64,000 nucleotides of DNA from Chionoecetes opilio (lineage: Eukaryota > Arthropoda > Malacostraca > Decapoda > Majidae), in contig JACEEZ010004866.1 in the NCBI GenBank assembly GCA_016584305.1, positions 1 through 64,000 on the forward strand, written 5' to 3'. The notes below the pieces were generated by a model, which had not been told where the DNA came from, did not search any database, and worked only from the letters and a program-made list of their open reading frames with translations. The translations under genes were made by a program, and so were the position numbers. Positions 1-11,749 of the stretch are shown one piece after another (position 1 is the stretch's first letter; each line of letters opens with the position of its first letter).

Positions 1-729
1 TGGTTATATTCATGAAAATGTCTAAAGGTAGCCCAATACAATGGAAGTTACGTTATGGTCTCCAGGGGTTAGTTAATACCATTGATGCGCCAACTACCTG
101 AGACTGTTTTGAACTATCGCCTTATTATCAACAGAAACTTATGAGTGATTAATACATAGAAACAAACAACTTTAGCTACCAGACCTGAACGTAACCCCTT
201 GAGAACCAGAAACGTCAATTTCCATTGTAAATTTGGGTACAATTAGACGGATTTTAGGAGCTAAAAATGCAAGAATGCTCGTCAAATCCCGATCAGGTGG
301 AGATTCCCGACCCGTCGTATCTCACCCGGTTGGATTATACAAGGAATAGTTTTCAAATACCCGGCCAGGCGAGATTTGGGCAGGCGTACCAACACAAGCA
401 GAGTCCAAGGCGGCATCAGTATTGACTGTTTTGCACCTCTTAATTCTGTTTACTAGATAAATGATATCATTCTGCACATTAAAATCATAGCTTCGTGGTG
501 GTCGCACATTATCTGAGGCGTTGATGAAGAAAAATGGGCCTGAGTGATGTTGTGTTAGTACATTGAACTCCGCAGTGCCACACAAGCACATGGATGACAC
601 TCCACCACCGCGCTCTCCCTCGTCCAACTACTTATCACAGCAATATAAGGCCTCTGCATCACTACTTTTTACCGAATTAGGAACACGTGTGCATCACAGT
701 GTATGAAGTCACTCTCGCGTTATGTGAAA
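1..729. other. Left flank outside the giant palindrome
   Basis: This stretch has no counterpart in the right half of the window. The mirror match starts near 730, where a G-rich stretch pairs with the one near 47,070. Apart from the minus-strand ORF at 322-627 I see no recognisable element here. Confidence 0.6.
322..627 (-). CDS. Unrecognised 101-codon ORF
   Basis: Open reading frame on the minus strand with mixed amino-acid composition (segments such as RPPRSYDFNVQNDIIYLVN), unlike the low-complexity ORFs nearby. After one stop the same strand stays open for about 43 more codons, down to about position 170, which would fit a coding segment broken by one error. I do not recognise a domain. 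It could be a host exon or a transposon remnant. No splice sites, signal peptide or membrane segment are evident. Confidence 0.25.
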   Translation of the reverse strand: MDEGERGGGVSSMCLCGTAEFNVLTQHHSGPFFFINASDNVRPPRSYDFNVQNDIIYLVNRIKRCKTVNTDAALDSACVGTPAQISPGRVFENYSLYNPTG

Positions 730-1119
730 ACTCGCCTGTAGGGTGGGTGGGGTCAAACCGAACGGGGAGGGATCCGCGTACGGAAGGCTACAACGCGAAA
801 ATTAATCAAATTTCGCGCCACCATGCCACGCACGGAGTGCAGCGCCACCTCAGTTGACTACCTGCGAGGCAAACAGGGTAGGTCATGCGTCACCTCCGTT
901 GTTACCAGTAAGAAATTTTATTTTCGTATGTCCTGTTTACTTTTTCGCCGTATTATATAGTGTCTCATGCGATGTGATGGCGGGATTTCTTTTGAGGTAA
1001 GTTGCAAGACGAGGTATAACGTAATTGACATGTTATTGAGGTGAAAAAGTAGTGCATGCTTTCAGAACAGGCCGCCGGTGCAATTATTACAAAAAAATTG
1101 GTGGCGCTGGTCGGGATCA

Positions 1120-1870
1120 ACGATGGTGAAGTGCGGGGGATCAACGTACAGGAAATTGAAAAAGCCTATATCTTTTGAAATAATCTACAAAACATAACAA
1201 CAGTGATGATATGTATATTCGCATGCTATAAATGGTGGTGGTGGAACTAGCTGCATTTAAATTAAATGGAACAGTGTTTTTTTTGTGGATAAAGTTGAAG
1301 GTGGATCTGGTATTAAATTATGATGCTATATCAGGTATTATGCTATAAGAACATGAACTAAACATTATATAAGTGCTGATTATGTTATTAGAATGATTCT
1401 TAGACTAATTTTTATGGTTAAAAAAACCATTTAACACTGCATATTTTCGGGGCATGACGTTCGGTGATCCCCGCATAACTACGATTTTGGAAAATCTTTA
1501 TATTTTAAATACTTAGAAAAAACATAAGAAAAAGTGGACTGACTATGCATATTAGCATGATCTGAAATGGTGGTGGTGAACTAGTGCATTTAAATTAAAT
1601 GGAACAGTGTTTTTTTGTTGGATTAAATTGAAGGTGTATTGGTATTAAATTTATGAGCTATATCAGTGTTAATGCTATAAGCACTGAACTAAATTATATA
1701 AGTGATTCTATGTTATTAGAAGATTCTAGAATTAATTTTGTATGGTTCAAAAAACATTTAACACTGCAATTTTGGGGGCATGACGTCGGTGATCCACCAA
1801 AATATATTGCCAGACTCATAGTCCAAAATAATATGTGGCCATGCAAGAATCGCCTTACACCCTTTGTGTG
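1120..1870. repeat. Tandem repeat, unit about 340 bp, two copies
   Basis: Two adjacent units carry the same ordered landmarks: an ATGGTGGTGGTG-like run, TGCATTTAAATTAAATGGAA, then GGGGCATGACG followed by TCGGTGATCC. A partial unit precedes them. It resembles a short satellite or a duplicated non-autonomous element. The ORF at 1653-1898 lies inside the repeat and is not credible as a gene. Confidence 0.75.
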
Positions 1871-2282
1871 TAAAAAAATACTAGCTAAGCATAACTAAAC
1901 TAACCTAACCTAAACTATGCATGATGTCTAATGTCATAACTCTTTTCAGATCTAACCTAACCTACCGCCATCACCGTATCATGCCTCGCCAAATATGTCA
2001 GGAAGAGCGACCAAGCAGATGGACCGCACTGAACCTGGAGGCTGCCTTTTAAAGCAAATCAGCGTGGCCACGTAGACTGCAGCCACGGAAAGAAGCCGCT
2101 GACAGATTCAACATCAGGAAAACAAACTCTGCTGTAAGTTGCTCTATTTTAGTTCCATATCTCCCCAAGGTCTTTTGTATGCCTTCATTCCCAAGTATTC
2201 TTTGGTCTCCTGGGATGAGGTACATGCAAAAAGACCTCAGGAATAGCTTCAAGTTCTATTAGATTTATAGATTTTGTAAAAT

Positions 2283-2455
2283 TTATTAATTTTTTGTTAG
2301 CTTTTATTGCAGCAAGGCCTTCTAAGTCCTAATTATTTCTTTTGTAAAGGATGCCTTCAGCGCTCTATCTTATTAATTTTATTGTCAACTTTGTTCCAGC
2401 AAGGGCCTTTTAAGTCCTAATCATTGCTGTTGTTACAGGACGCCGTTTCTATTAT
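2283..2455. repeat. Tandem duplication, period about 87 bp
   Basis: Two diverged copies of a T-rich unit containing GCAAGGCCTTCTAAGTCCTA and ending in GGATGCC or GGACGCC. The mirror lies near 45.3-45.5 kb. No coding function is seen. Confidence 0.6.
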
Positions 2456-3689
2456 CGAAGAAAGCTGTCGGATGGAGTGACTATATGGCTGTTGATTCCA
2501 CGTAGCAATAGGGTTTCAGCCCTCCAACAAGAAAATATACATTGCCTGATTATACCATCCACCGCAAGCCAAGAGTTTCTCCGGCCTGCCCATGAAACGA
2601 GTGTGTGTAGGATGGTGCTTTGTGTACCAGTATGTATGCAATAGCTTGTGGAGCAAGAGCATCCCTGCTTGCCTGGGGAGGAAAGAGAAAAGTGGCGACA
2701 AGGGACTGGTAATATGCCCTTCATGAACCGTCATCCAAACCTTGATTGAAGGCTCCGGAAGGCAATGTCTCATTGCCAGGATTGTTGCCTTCAACAAGTC
2801 AATGTGGAAACCTTCTTTAAGGCTCTTACACATTAGCTTGGAGAAGTACACATTCCACGCCGGACGGATACAATTTGGATGAGAGTTCATTGTCGACTGT
2901 TATGAAGCCAGCAAGGTTGTGTGTGCGAGAGGCCAGCGAGTAGGCCACGCAGGTAACTCGTGAACGCGGTGACAGCATGACGTTTGTGTGCCTATAAAGC
3001 TGTGGGGAAGTCCATCCTCCAGGTGTTATATAATTCCCAGATGGCCGATGGAATCCCGCTTTAATGAGGAAACACGATCTTTGGTTCCAAAGGAGATTGC
3101 ATCCTAGTGGCTGGATATGAATGGTGATGAATGCTTTCGTGCAGACACTTCAGCATCTCCATGAGAAGTCTTGTCTTCTGTAGAGAACAAGATTCTTCTA
3201 TCATGGACAATGCTGAATGTTCACATGAACATTCAGCCTGTTGACGTTTGCGAGAATGCATTGTATCGTGATGTTACCTTGCCTCCGCATACAAAGACAA
3301 ACTCAGCCATTGGATGTGGTGTCTTGTCCCTTTAAGACATCCTGCGTGCCCTACTGAACGATCACGCGCTCATGCACCCTAACGAGCACATAACAGTCCC
3401 GAGTTCCAGAGTTGCTTCTGAGGCATGGACCAAAAGCCACTCACCCGCCAACATTTCCGTGGTTTCCGGCGACTGGTATATGGCCACTCAATCGCAAACA
3501 TCTTACCATAATGATGGTTTGTAGGAGCGCATGTAACCGAGCGGACGGCAACCACCAGAATTTGTAGTGGAAGTTACTCCAACTTTCTATGATGGAGGAG
3601 TTCAGATGGAGAGGAGGACTGGCTGAAGGCCATACCTCAGAAGCTATACCCCTTCCGCTGTGTCTCCCAGGAAGATGATGTTGCCTGAC

Positions 3690-4012
3690 ACCCCGGGCAC
3701 CAGCACGACAGACGCTGCCAACCAGAGACACCCAGCCACGACAGAAGCCTGCCACCCGGCCCCAGCACGACAGAAGCCTGCCACCCGAGCACAGCACGAC
3801 AGAGCCTGCCACCCCGGGCCCCAGCACGACAGAGCCTGCCACCCCGGGGCCCCATCACGACGCCCCCTGCCACCCGGGCCCCCAGCACGGACAAAGCCTG
3901 CCACCCGAGCCCCAGCACGACAGAGCTGCCCACCCCGGGCCCAGCACGATGCACCCTGCCACAACGGGCCGAGCACGACGCCACCCTGCCACCCAGGACA
4001 CCCTTTCAACCA
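3690..4012. repeat. GC-rich minisatellite, unit about 30 bp
   Basis: About ten imperfect units of a CCAGCACGACAGAGCCTGCC core followed by ACCCCGGGCC. Overlapping ORFs on both strands translate to monotonous Gly/Arg/Ala/Cys repeats (about 3,441-4,171 minus, 3,660-4,055 plus) and are repeat artefacts, not genes. It lies just upstream of the unknown ORF at 4.1 kb. Confidence 0.85.
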
Positions 4013-4079
4013 GACAGACTTAACCCCCAGAGGTGTCGGCCGTTCCCTAAGGTAATCCTCGTCCTTTATGGGAAGGACG

Positions 4080-4705
4080 GAAGAGGGGTGCGGGCACCTG
4101 CATTTAACCGAGAATGAGGAAAGGCATATCGCTGAGGTGAGGCAGAGAAGAGCAGAAAGCTGGAATGACAAAAAAGAAGCAAGCGGCTGAAAAGAAAAAC
4201 ATTGGGAAGAAGAAGGGGTCCACAGCGGAAGAAGTCTGGGCTGTCCCGGAGGAAGAAACCAAGACGAGGAGAGGTTGATGATGTCCGACTTCAGCTGGAC
4301 GACTCATCCGAGTACTCCGGATGAGGTGGACGACGAGGGCACTTCTGGACTGCAGCATCATACCCTTTTTCGCGAAAAACATCACAGGTGGGGGACTTTG
4401 TTCTGGATCAGCTGAAGCTGGAGGAGGGAAGGGGTGTGGGCACATTAGTGTGCTATGTTGCTCAGGTGTTGGCCACATGGGAGGATGGACAATTAAACCC
4501 TTTCTTTCCGCCGGATGAAGTCCGCAACACCCGAGACACGTTACCTACCTAACATCTAGATGAAGGCTTCTGTTGATCCAGAACAGTGCAAAAGGGTTTT
4601 GTCTCATGGTGACCTCCAAGGGCATCACCAAGCGGCAGGCGACCTGGTGAAGGTGTTGTCCCCGCTGCATGCCTTCATGATTGCAACTTCGAATAGTGAG
4701 CCATA
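4080..4705 (+). pseudogene. Unrecognised repeated ORF family, copy 1 (left arm)
   Basis: Plus-strand coding potential is spread over several frames. First comes a charged Glu/Lys/Arg-rich stretch (EERHIAEVRQRRAES, then lysine-rich), then an acidic linker (about 4,270-4,330), then a compact segment reading approximately GDFVLDQLKLEEGRGVGTLV. It ends near a stop following a phrase like LHAFMIATS at about 4,690. The compact part recurs at 6.8-7.1 kb and, inverted, at 43.1-43.4 kb, so it belongs to a repeated element. Frame breaks are single-base. I do not recognise a named domain. It could be the C-terminal module of a transposon-associated protein. Confidence 0.4.
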
Positions 4706-5105
4706 AAAATACCCTAGGACCTATCTTTAATAAAGCTATTTTATATGAGCTTATCTTTCATTCATCACCTATAATAATGGTGGGTGTCTAGGCTTAGCAT
4801 AATGTTGATTTCAGCAAAAAAACCACAATAAGGTTTGAGGTAAGAGAGTTTAAAATATAATACGGTGGCCCCCCATACCTGATCCCGGTGTCCCCCCTCG
4901 TGGGGGGGAAACCGGACGAGGGCCAAAAATTTATAAAAAACCACTTAAATGACCTTAATTATCTGTAGGTAAGTATTCATGAGAGGTACCCATAGGTGGG
5001 CCATATTGTGAATTTTGTTTTGGGCACAGTGTGCACTACTCGCAGGTAAAAAAATGGATTTTTTATGAATATTTTTCACTAATAGTACACGGTGTCCCCC
5101 AACCC
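4390..5105 (+). repeat. Direct repeat, copy A, of about 0.7 kb
   Basis: Runs from CTTTGTTCTGGATCAGCTGA through the 3 prime part of the unknown ORF, a T-rich non-coding tail and a short palindrome (GGTGTCCCCCC, CGTG, GGGGGGGA) to TACACGGTGTCCCCC. The same block recurs at 6,815-7,512 in the same orientation, while the right arm has it once. It therefore brackets the 2.4 kb present only in the left arm. Confidence 0.8.
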
Positions 5106-5994
5106 AACCCTAATGGTGTGGGAAGAAATAGGATGGAATAGGGCAGAGCGGTAGCAGGTGGGATGTGCATGGTGATGAACGCTCAGCTGAGACCTAAACC
5201 TCCACTCGTTGCGTTGTCTCTGTTGTTCTTGCTTACAGCGCCGCGAGGCAAACGGGTCCCCCCCCCCCCCCCCCCTGCTGAAAATTTCTTGCCTATGGCC
5301 CGTGACTATAAGCAAGTTTTATAAAATAGGACCTGCTTTAGTATCCTTGGTGACTATAGCTAATTTGGTATATTCAGTTACCTTTTCGTTATTTATGCTC
5401 AACAACAGACAATATTTTTATGCACAAGGAAAAAATGGCGTGAAGGAGTTAATGAATGGACACCTACCTGAGGACCGGTTTGAATGATGCCCTTTAGGGC
5501 GGCGCGGGGTAGGGGCCCCGGTAGGGGGCCCCGCAGACCCGCCCAAAGGGTGCCCCCCTGCACCACATGCCCACCCCCACCTGTGTCCCGCCCACCACCC
5601 CCCACTTTTCCCCATACATCTAGGCTCTTGTATTAGCTATGTATTACTTTTTTCAAAAAAATTTATATTTGGTTCTAAAAAATCATATTCTTGACAAAAA
5701 TTTGGGAAATGCTAACAAGTAGTCGTACCGTACAAAAACACATAGCACCGTCACTCGCCACGCAAAATGTCCCCAGGCGCTAATTTTACAATTTAGATAA
5801 CACAGATTTTATGTGTCCAAAGAGGTGCACAGTATTTTAATTTTAGACATCACACTACAGTTTTCAGTGGCATATAAAAGTCTGTAGTGAGCTAAAAAAT
5901 TTGTAATATATTGTGCCTGGCGATAAGTGCAGTGGCAAGTGACTGGCGACTATAGGGTTTTTTAAAGGGAGTACCTTAGAACCCTTTTGAAAGA

Positions 5995-6330
5995 AAAGGT
6001 CTATCAAAAGGATTCGGATGACACAGTAAACTGAAGATTCTTTACTGGATGACACAGTAAGCTGAATGACTTTTACTGTACCAGTAAGTGAATGACTCTT
6101 ACTGGAGACACAGTAAGCTGAATGACTCTTTACTGGGACAAGTAAGCTAAGATCTTTATGGATGACACAGTAAGCTGAAGACTCTTTACTGGATGAAACA
6201 GTAACTGAATGACTCTTTACTGGAGACACGTAAGTGAATGACTTTACTGGATGACACAGTAAGCTGAAGACTCTTATGGATGACGCAGTAAGCTGAATGA
6301 CTCTTAGGGTGAAAGTAAGCTGAAGACTTT
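5995..6330. repeat. Minisatellite, unit about 36 bp, left arm only
   Basis: About nine units alternate TACTGGATGACACAGTAAGC and TGAATGACTCTT, with scattered single-base losses. It lies inside the 2.4-kb segment missing from the right arm. A 180-codon minus-strand ORF (5,864-6,406) is a translation of the repeat and is not a gene. Confidence 0.85.
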
Positions 6331-6814
6331 TACTAATCAAAAAACCGCTACAGCACAAATCATAGGTCTCTGCATGATGACGCGCCGTGATGGTAGGTAG
6401 CCACACTCACCTTCCCAAACCCCTATGGCTAACTGCCGCACCCTCCGTGGGGTCCCATTCGGGGGTCGCGCCCCCCAGGCCTGCAAAAGGGGTCACAACG
6501 GAATTCCCGTGTGTTCAGGCCCCACACACACACCGAATATTTAACCTATCACTGGACAAATACAGGTTGAGTAGCAGGAAATCTTTTTGTACAGAAAAAT
6601 GCTGCGATCACTTAGAAAAAAAGTAAATTTTCTCAACAAGACTCATTCATCACTCACGTTTACGCTTTTTAGGGCAACGAATAGGAGCTTGAGATGCAGT
6701 GAAATCTTTGTGTACATTTCATATGCTGCTTTATATTTGAAATAAAATAAATTGTCAAAGACCATGACACTCACCGTTTACGCTTTTTTAGGTGCATGAA
6801 AAAAAAAAAACTTT

Positions 6815-7512
6815 GTTCTGGTTCAGCTGAAGCTGGAGGAGGGAAGGGGTTGTGGGCACATTAGTGTGCATGTTGCTTTCAGGTGTTGGCCATCATGGAG
6901 GATTTGACAATTAACCTTTCTTTCTCCGGATGAAGTCCGCTAAACAAACCCGAGAGCACGTTTCACCTTCCCTACCATCCTAGATGAAGCCTTCTGTTGA
7001 TCCAGAAACCAGGTGCAAGTGTGTCCTGGTGACCTCCAAGGGCACACCAAGAGGCGTCTGACCTGTGAAGGTGGTTTCCCCCCGCGCATGCCTTCATGAT
7101 GGCACTTCTGAATAGTGAGGCATAAAAATACCTGACCTTCGTTGTATAATGCTATTTTATATAGCGTATCTTCATTTCATTCATCACCTAATGAATATGG
7201 TGGGTGTCTAGGTCTTGCATATATGTTGATTTCAGGCCAAAAAACACAATAATGTTTTGATGTAATATGAGTTTAAAAAATATCATACGGTGCCCCCCCA
7301 TACCTGAATCAGGTGTCCCCCCTCGTGGGGGGGACACCGGACGAGGTTCCAAAAATTTATAAAACCTTAAAATGACCCTTATTTCTGAGTAAGTATTCTG
7401 AGGGTCCATAGGTGGGCCATATTGTGAAGTTTTTTTGGGCACAGTGTGCACTCTCTCAGGTAAAAAATGGGATTTTTTATGAATATTGTTCCACTAATAT
7501 ACGGTGTCCCCC
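6815..7512 (+). repeat. Direct repeat, copy B, with second copy of the unknown ORF end
   Basis: Starts CTTTGTTCTGGTTCAGCTGA. It repeats the segment LRMKSAKQTREHV, then SVDPE and VLVTSKGT in broken frames, and ends near 7,115 before the shared non-coding tail. The hairpin GGTGTCCCCCCTCG / GGGGGGGACACC at about 7,310-7,340 is better preserved than in copy A. The block abuts the (AT)n tract. Confidence 0.75.
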
Positions 7513-7529
7513 CCACACCACCTATATAT

Positions 7530-7602
7530 AGATAGATATGTGAGATATAGATTAGATATATATATAGATATATATACATAATATCATATATATATTATAT
7601 TA

Positions 7603-7633
<31 letters not shown>

Positions 7634-7644
7634 CATATATATAG

Positions 7645-7675
<31 letters not shown>

Positions 7676-7710
7676 AGATCGTATTATATATATATATTGT
7701 GTATATCGCT

Positions 7711-7770
<60 letters not shown>

Positions 7771-7859
7771 GATATCCAATATATATAATTTTTATATATA
7801 ATATTAATATATATATATAGTATATATATATAATATATAATTATATATATTATATATAT

Positions 7860-7908
<49 letters not shown>

Positions 7909-7926
7909 CCATATATATATATATTA

Positions 7927-8004
<78 letters not shown>

Positions 8005-8023
8005 TGTTATATAGATATAATAC

Positions 8024-8079
<56 letters not shown>

Positions 8080-8390
8080 CTATTATAGTATTAATAATAG
8101 TATATATATATAATAATATATATATATCTTATATATATATATATATATATATCTATATATTATATTAATCACTCTGTAATATATATATATATATATATAT
8201 AGATATGGGATATATATATATATGGATATATATATAATATATATATATTATATATATAGATCTAATATAGATATTATCATATATATATACACATATATAT
8301 ATATCTATATATAACCATCTGATATATATATACTATATATAATAATATATATATATATAATATATATATATATTATATATAATTGTTTTC
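7530..8390. repeat. (AT)n microsatellite tract, left arm
   Basis: About 860 bp of almost pure TA dinucleotide with interruptions. It separates the unknown ORF block from the MITE cluster. No gene. Confidence 0.95.
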
Positions 8391-8543
8391 TGTATCATCA
8401 GATTATATATGGTTAGAATATACACGTTTAAATACACATCTGTGGCTCCCGATGCATTTAGTCAAAGAATCACTTAGAGCGAAATGTTGTTGCCAAGCGA
8501 ATCCTGAAACCCATCAAAGATCTCTCTGATTTGACTGGTTTTA

Positions 8544-8841
8544 CAGCTTAACTGCTGCCCTGAACATGTTCAGGCAACATTGGAGGCACTAGCTTTCCAT
8601 GAGAATAGTTACCTTTAATAATTCGTTTACTCAAAACCTTAAAATATCCACGTCAAACAGTATGGTTTTTATGGTAGCCACCCAGAACTGTCCGCCGATA
8701 CGACTATCAGCCCGCAGTTTAACTATCTTATCATGTCTAAGTATTATCTTTTGTCTGGATATCCACCTGTGTGCATTAGTACTTTCATAAATAGTAAGTT
8801 CTCAGAGTACCCTGTAACATGTTTAGGGCAGCAGTAAAGCC
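8544..8841. mobile_element. Small MITE with inverted ends (left arm)
   Basis: Outer ends are inverted copies: AGCTTAACTGCTGCCCTGAA at about 8,545 and, reversed, GGCTTTACTGCTGCCCTAAA from about 8,841. The roughly 300-bp interior carries no credible ORF. A clear target duplication was not found. The mirror copy is at about 41,366-41,668. Confidence 0.45.
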
Positions 8842-8870
8842 TATATATTTGCAATATGAAAAACTAATGG

Positions 8871-9024
8871 GTCCAAAGTGTTTAATAAAATACAACTATT
8901 GAAACTGTCGCCGTGACTGGTGCGGCTTCTATAGCACTCCCCAGAACTCATCTCTCATGTAGAGAGCAATGCTCACCAGTCACGGCGCCATTTTCAATAG
9001 TTTTACTTTATTAAACACTTTGAC
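8871..9024. mobile_element. Foldback MITE of 154 bp (left arm)
   Basis: Nearly the whole element is a stem. GTCCAAAGTGTTTAATAAAA and the following bases up to CCGTGACTGGTG at 8,923 pair with CACCAGTCACGG through TTATTAAACACTTTGAC ending at 9,024. The loop is about 50 bases. Non-coding. The mirror copy is at 41,186-41,340. Confidence 0.75.
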
Positions 9025-9654
9025 ACATACTTTTTTCCTTATTGGTACGTGCTAACATACCTTAGATCAGAAAATGTGCGGATTTTTTGAAAAGCGATCA
9101 AAACTTAAGCGAGTACAACTATGAAATTACAGCGAGTTCAAGGCAAAATAATTCAATACAAAATGTTTATACACTGTTTTACTTTTCCTCATATCTTAAT
9201 ATTAGTGCAGTCTTTACTGAATTGTTTTTATGCTCAAGATATGCAGTCAATGTATCCCTGAACACGATAGTAAGGGCTCATGTGTAACCCAAATATCACC
9301 TGGTAGCTTGGTTAATATCGGGTATGGAGTTAACATTCAATGCACTGAAACCTGAAAAGCCGCCTCTCCTGTGATACTCAGTCATGACTTTATTTTTTTA
9401 ACCTCTATTGAGTTACGAATAGGGGTTATTGTGACCATCACTGACTGATTCACTGATACAAACAAAATAGGCCCCTATCTTGTGGTAAGAAGGTGAGTTA
9501 AGCAAAGAAATATGAAATATTTTTTCTGAGGCAACGCAAGGGTTTTGTAGCGGCGAGGCAAGGTACTGGTGTGGGCATTTTCGAACGGGCTCTAAACTAC
9601 CCCTCTTAGCGGTCCTAAGACCGACTTAGTTATACCGGGCAAGAAGATTACTAA

Positions 9655-10342
9655 AGCCCCGTCCACACTACACTCACCACCGTCCGGTGCTTGCCAGCGG
9701 TGCTTGCCGACGGGAAAGGCGCCGTTGCCAGGGTTGGTTTCCACACGAAGGTTTTTGTTCGCCGGTCAGCGCGCTTCCTGATTTCAACGTGAGTCATGTT
9801 TTCTGCTATCGTGTACTCTCACTCGAGATTATGAAATAACCGACAGGTGGTTTAGAAAAACGGACCACTAGCATCTTCCTGACACATTTTCTGCATATCA
9901 TAAGGCAAGAAAAATATCGACAAACCTTTTTAGTGTATTCTAAAAAATAAATAGCAAAAAGAAATAGTGTATAAACATTTTTCTATTTTTCCTCACGTTT
10001 TTGTCTTCAACTCGCTGCAATTTTCCCGACCATTTCTTCCCAGTTTATTTTTGATCACATATTCGTATCCGCTGACTTTCTTGGTTCTGATGGTAAAACG
10101 GTACATATCAATGCAAAAATAGCTAGATAAGTGAAACTGCCGATAACTTGAAGCATTGTGTATTGGCGCTGACACCTGAGTGACGGCCATGCCCGCCCAA
10201 TATAAACCTGCTGAATGTTGGCGGGCAGCGCCGACGGTAAATTTTGCTCGTCGGCATCGTGTCTCACACTGCCACTTTTTGATGACGAACACTGTTCGCC
10301 GGGAAGCGCCGACGGTGGTGCGTGGTATTGGTGGACGGGGCT
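9655..10342. mobile_element. PIF/Harbinger-like MITE with TAA duplication (left arm)
   Basis: Begins AGCCCCGTCCACAC and ends in the inverted form GTGGACGGGGCT. Both ends are flanked by TAA (9,652-9,654 and 10,343-10,345), which fits the TWA target of PIF/Harbinger elements. Internally, further inverted copies of CCACCGTCGGCGC-type sequence extend the terminal repeats to about 60 bp. ORFs inside are short and overlap on both strands, so the element is non-autonomous. The class is inferred from target and ends only. Confidence 0.65.
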
Positions 10343-10470
10343 TAAGAAAGCATTTGCGGGCGTCATCTTAGCCTCGTGTAGGGGACAGAAGGCCAACCCT
10401 CTTAGTGCCCCCTAACCAATCAGCACAGGACCAAGTCCTGTATTTGCGGGAAATCGTATACCACCCAGTG

Positions 10471-10840
10471 TCTCTCTCTCTCTTTCCCTTCTCTCTCTCC
10501 TCTCTTTCCCTTTCTCTCTCTCTCTCTCTCCCCTCCGTCCTTCTCTCTCATCTCTCTCTCTCTCTCTATCTCTCGTCATCCTCTTGTCGCTCATCTCTCT
10601 CGTCTCTCTCTTTCCCTTCTCTCTCCTCTCTCTCCTTTTTTTTTTCTTCTATTATTCTTCTCCCTCCTCTTTCCTTCTCCTTGATGCCAGATATGTATTT
10701 CTGCTAGTCACAGTGCAGTGTACACGCCGAGGAGTCTCTCTCTCTCTCCTCTACTTTCTCCTGTTTTTTTCTTCTATTATTCTTCTCCCTCCTCTTCCTT
10801 TCCCCCCTTTTCATCCTCCACACACATATCATAGCCATAT
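10471..10840. repeat. (CT)n-rich low-complexity tract (left arm)
   Basis: Two CT-rich blocks (about 10,471-10,680 and 10,735-10,810) around a short non-repetitive bridge. Ser/Leu-only ORFs here are artefacts. Confidence 0.9.
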
Positions 10841-11365
10841 GGGATATTATCAGTGAATAACGACACTTTTTTTCTGGTGTGTTTTGATATGTTTAGAAAT
10901 TAAATCTGCTAACCGTTTCTGTCGCAAATCATATCTATTCCGCCCAGCCCACCCTATAAATAGTATATTAATCACCACCCTTTATATATATATATACATA
11001 GTGCTATTATACGTGCCTAATATCTATATACAGTCTAAAATATATAATATATACCAATAATATAACCATTGTTGTTTATGGTGACGGAGAAAATTTGCGG
11101 GCTAAGACGACCTCCAACCCTGCCAAATTAGTTTACACTCGCTGCACGTCTTAGGGCGGAGCGAACTTTGCTTCCGAAATGTCCACCTAGCGCTAAGATG
11201 GTCTTAGTCCCCTATGGTCTTAGGTAGTGTTACCAAAAATGCCGCCCCTGTACCACCACCACTACCACCCAGCCCGAGTCTATCAGCCAATCAGCGACGT
11301 CCTTACATACCGGGTAGGCATCGACAGCTCCCAGCCCAGGAATCCACCTTAGTGAATAACTATAG

Positions 11366-11690
11366 TTGTTGGCGTCTGTGATACGTGGCTCACAGGAGTG
11401 TTTATGGAGTGGCCTCACCTTCCCTCCTCCACAAGTTAGATGTAATTCAGAATTCGGCCTTCGTATAGCTTTGGGGCGCCTTCAGGTCTCCCCAGTCACA
11501 GCCCTTCAAGGCAGAATCCTCCACTCTCCTCCCTGTCACACCGACGCCCACCCTCCTTGTCCAGCACCTACACTAAACTTCTCCTCCCCTAGCTGCCATT
11601 GCCCTCCACTCCCTCCGTCCTCCGACACGTAGGGACCACTTCATGGCCCCCTACCGTATCCAAGCCCACACAACCTTTCGTAGATCTTGT
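11366..11690 (+). pseudogene. LINE reverse-transcriptase C-terminal fragment (left arm)
   Basis: Broken frames read like the end of a Jockey/I-type polymerase: a VYG-ASPSLLHKLD-like phrase, an alanine/leucine-rich ALGAF motif, then SLSHRRSTLLVRTY. The best uninterrupted version is on the minus strand of the right arm at 38,343-38,657. There is no endonuclease or catalytic RT core, so it is a 5 prime truncated remnant. Confidence 0.55.
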
Positions 11691-11749
11691 ATCGGCAGGC
11701 TGGGAGGCTTACTCATATGACGGCACCAAGCCGTGGGTCCCGTCGGCTT

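Noticed and set aside
3441..4171. Long overlapping ORFs (115-175 codons) on both strands
   Set aside because: They translate a 30-bp GC-rich minisatellite. The same composition appears in all frames and there is no folded-domain signature.
5995..6330. Possible CRISPR-like array
   Set aside because: The units are contiguous and similar throughout, without variable spacers, and the genome context is eukaryotic.
5864..6406. 180-codon minus-strand ORF with regular Ser/Val repeats
   Set aside because: It follows the 36-bp minisatellite and is absent from the right arm.
10405..10856. Ser/Leu-rich ORFs, and their mirror at 39.4-39.9 kb
   Set aside because: Translation of CT/GA repeats.
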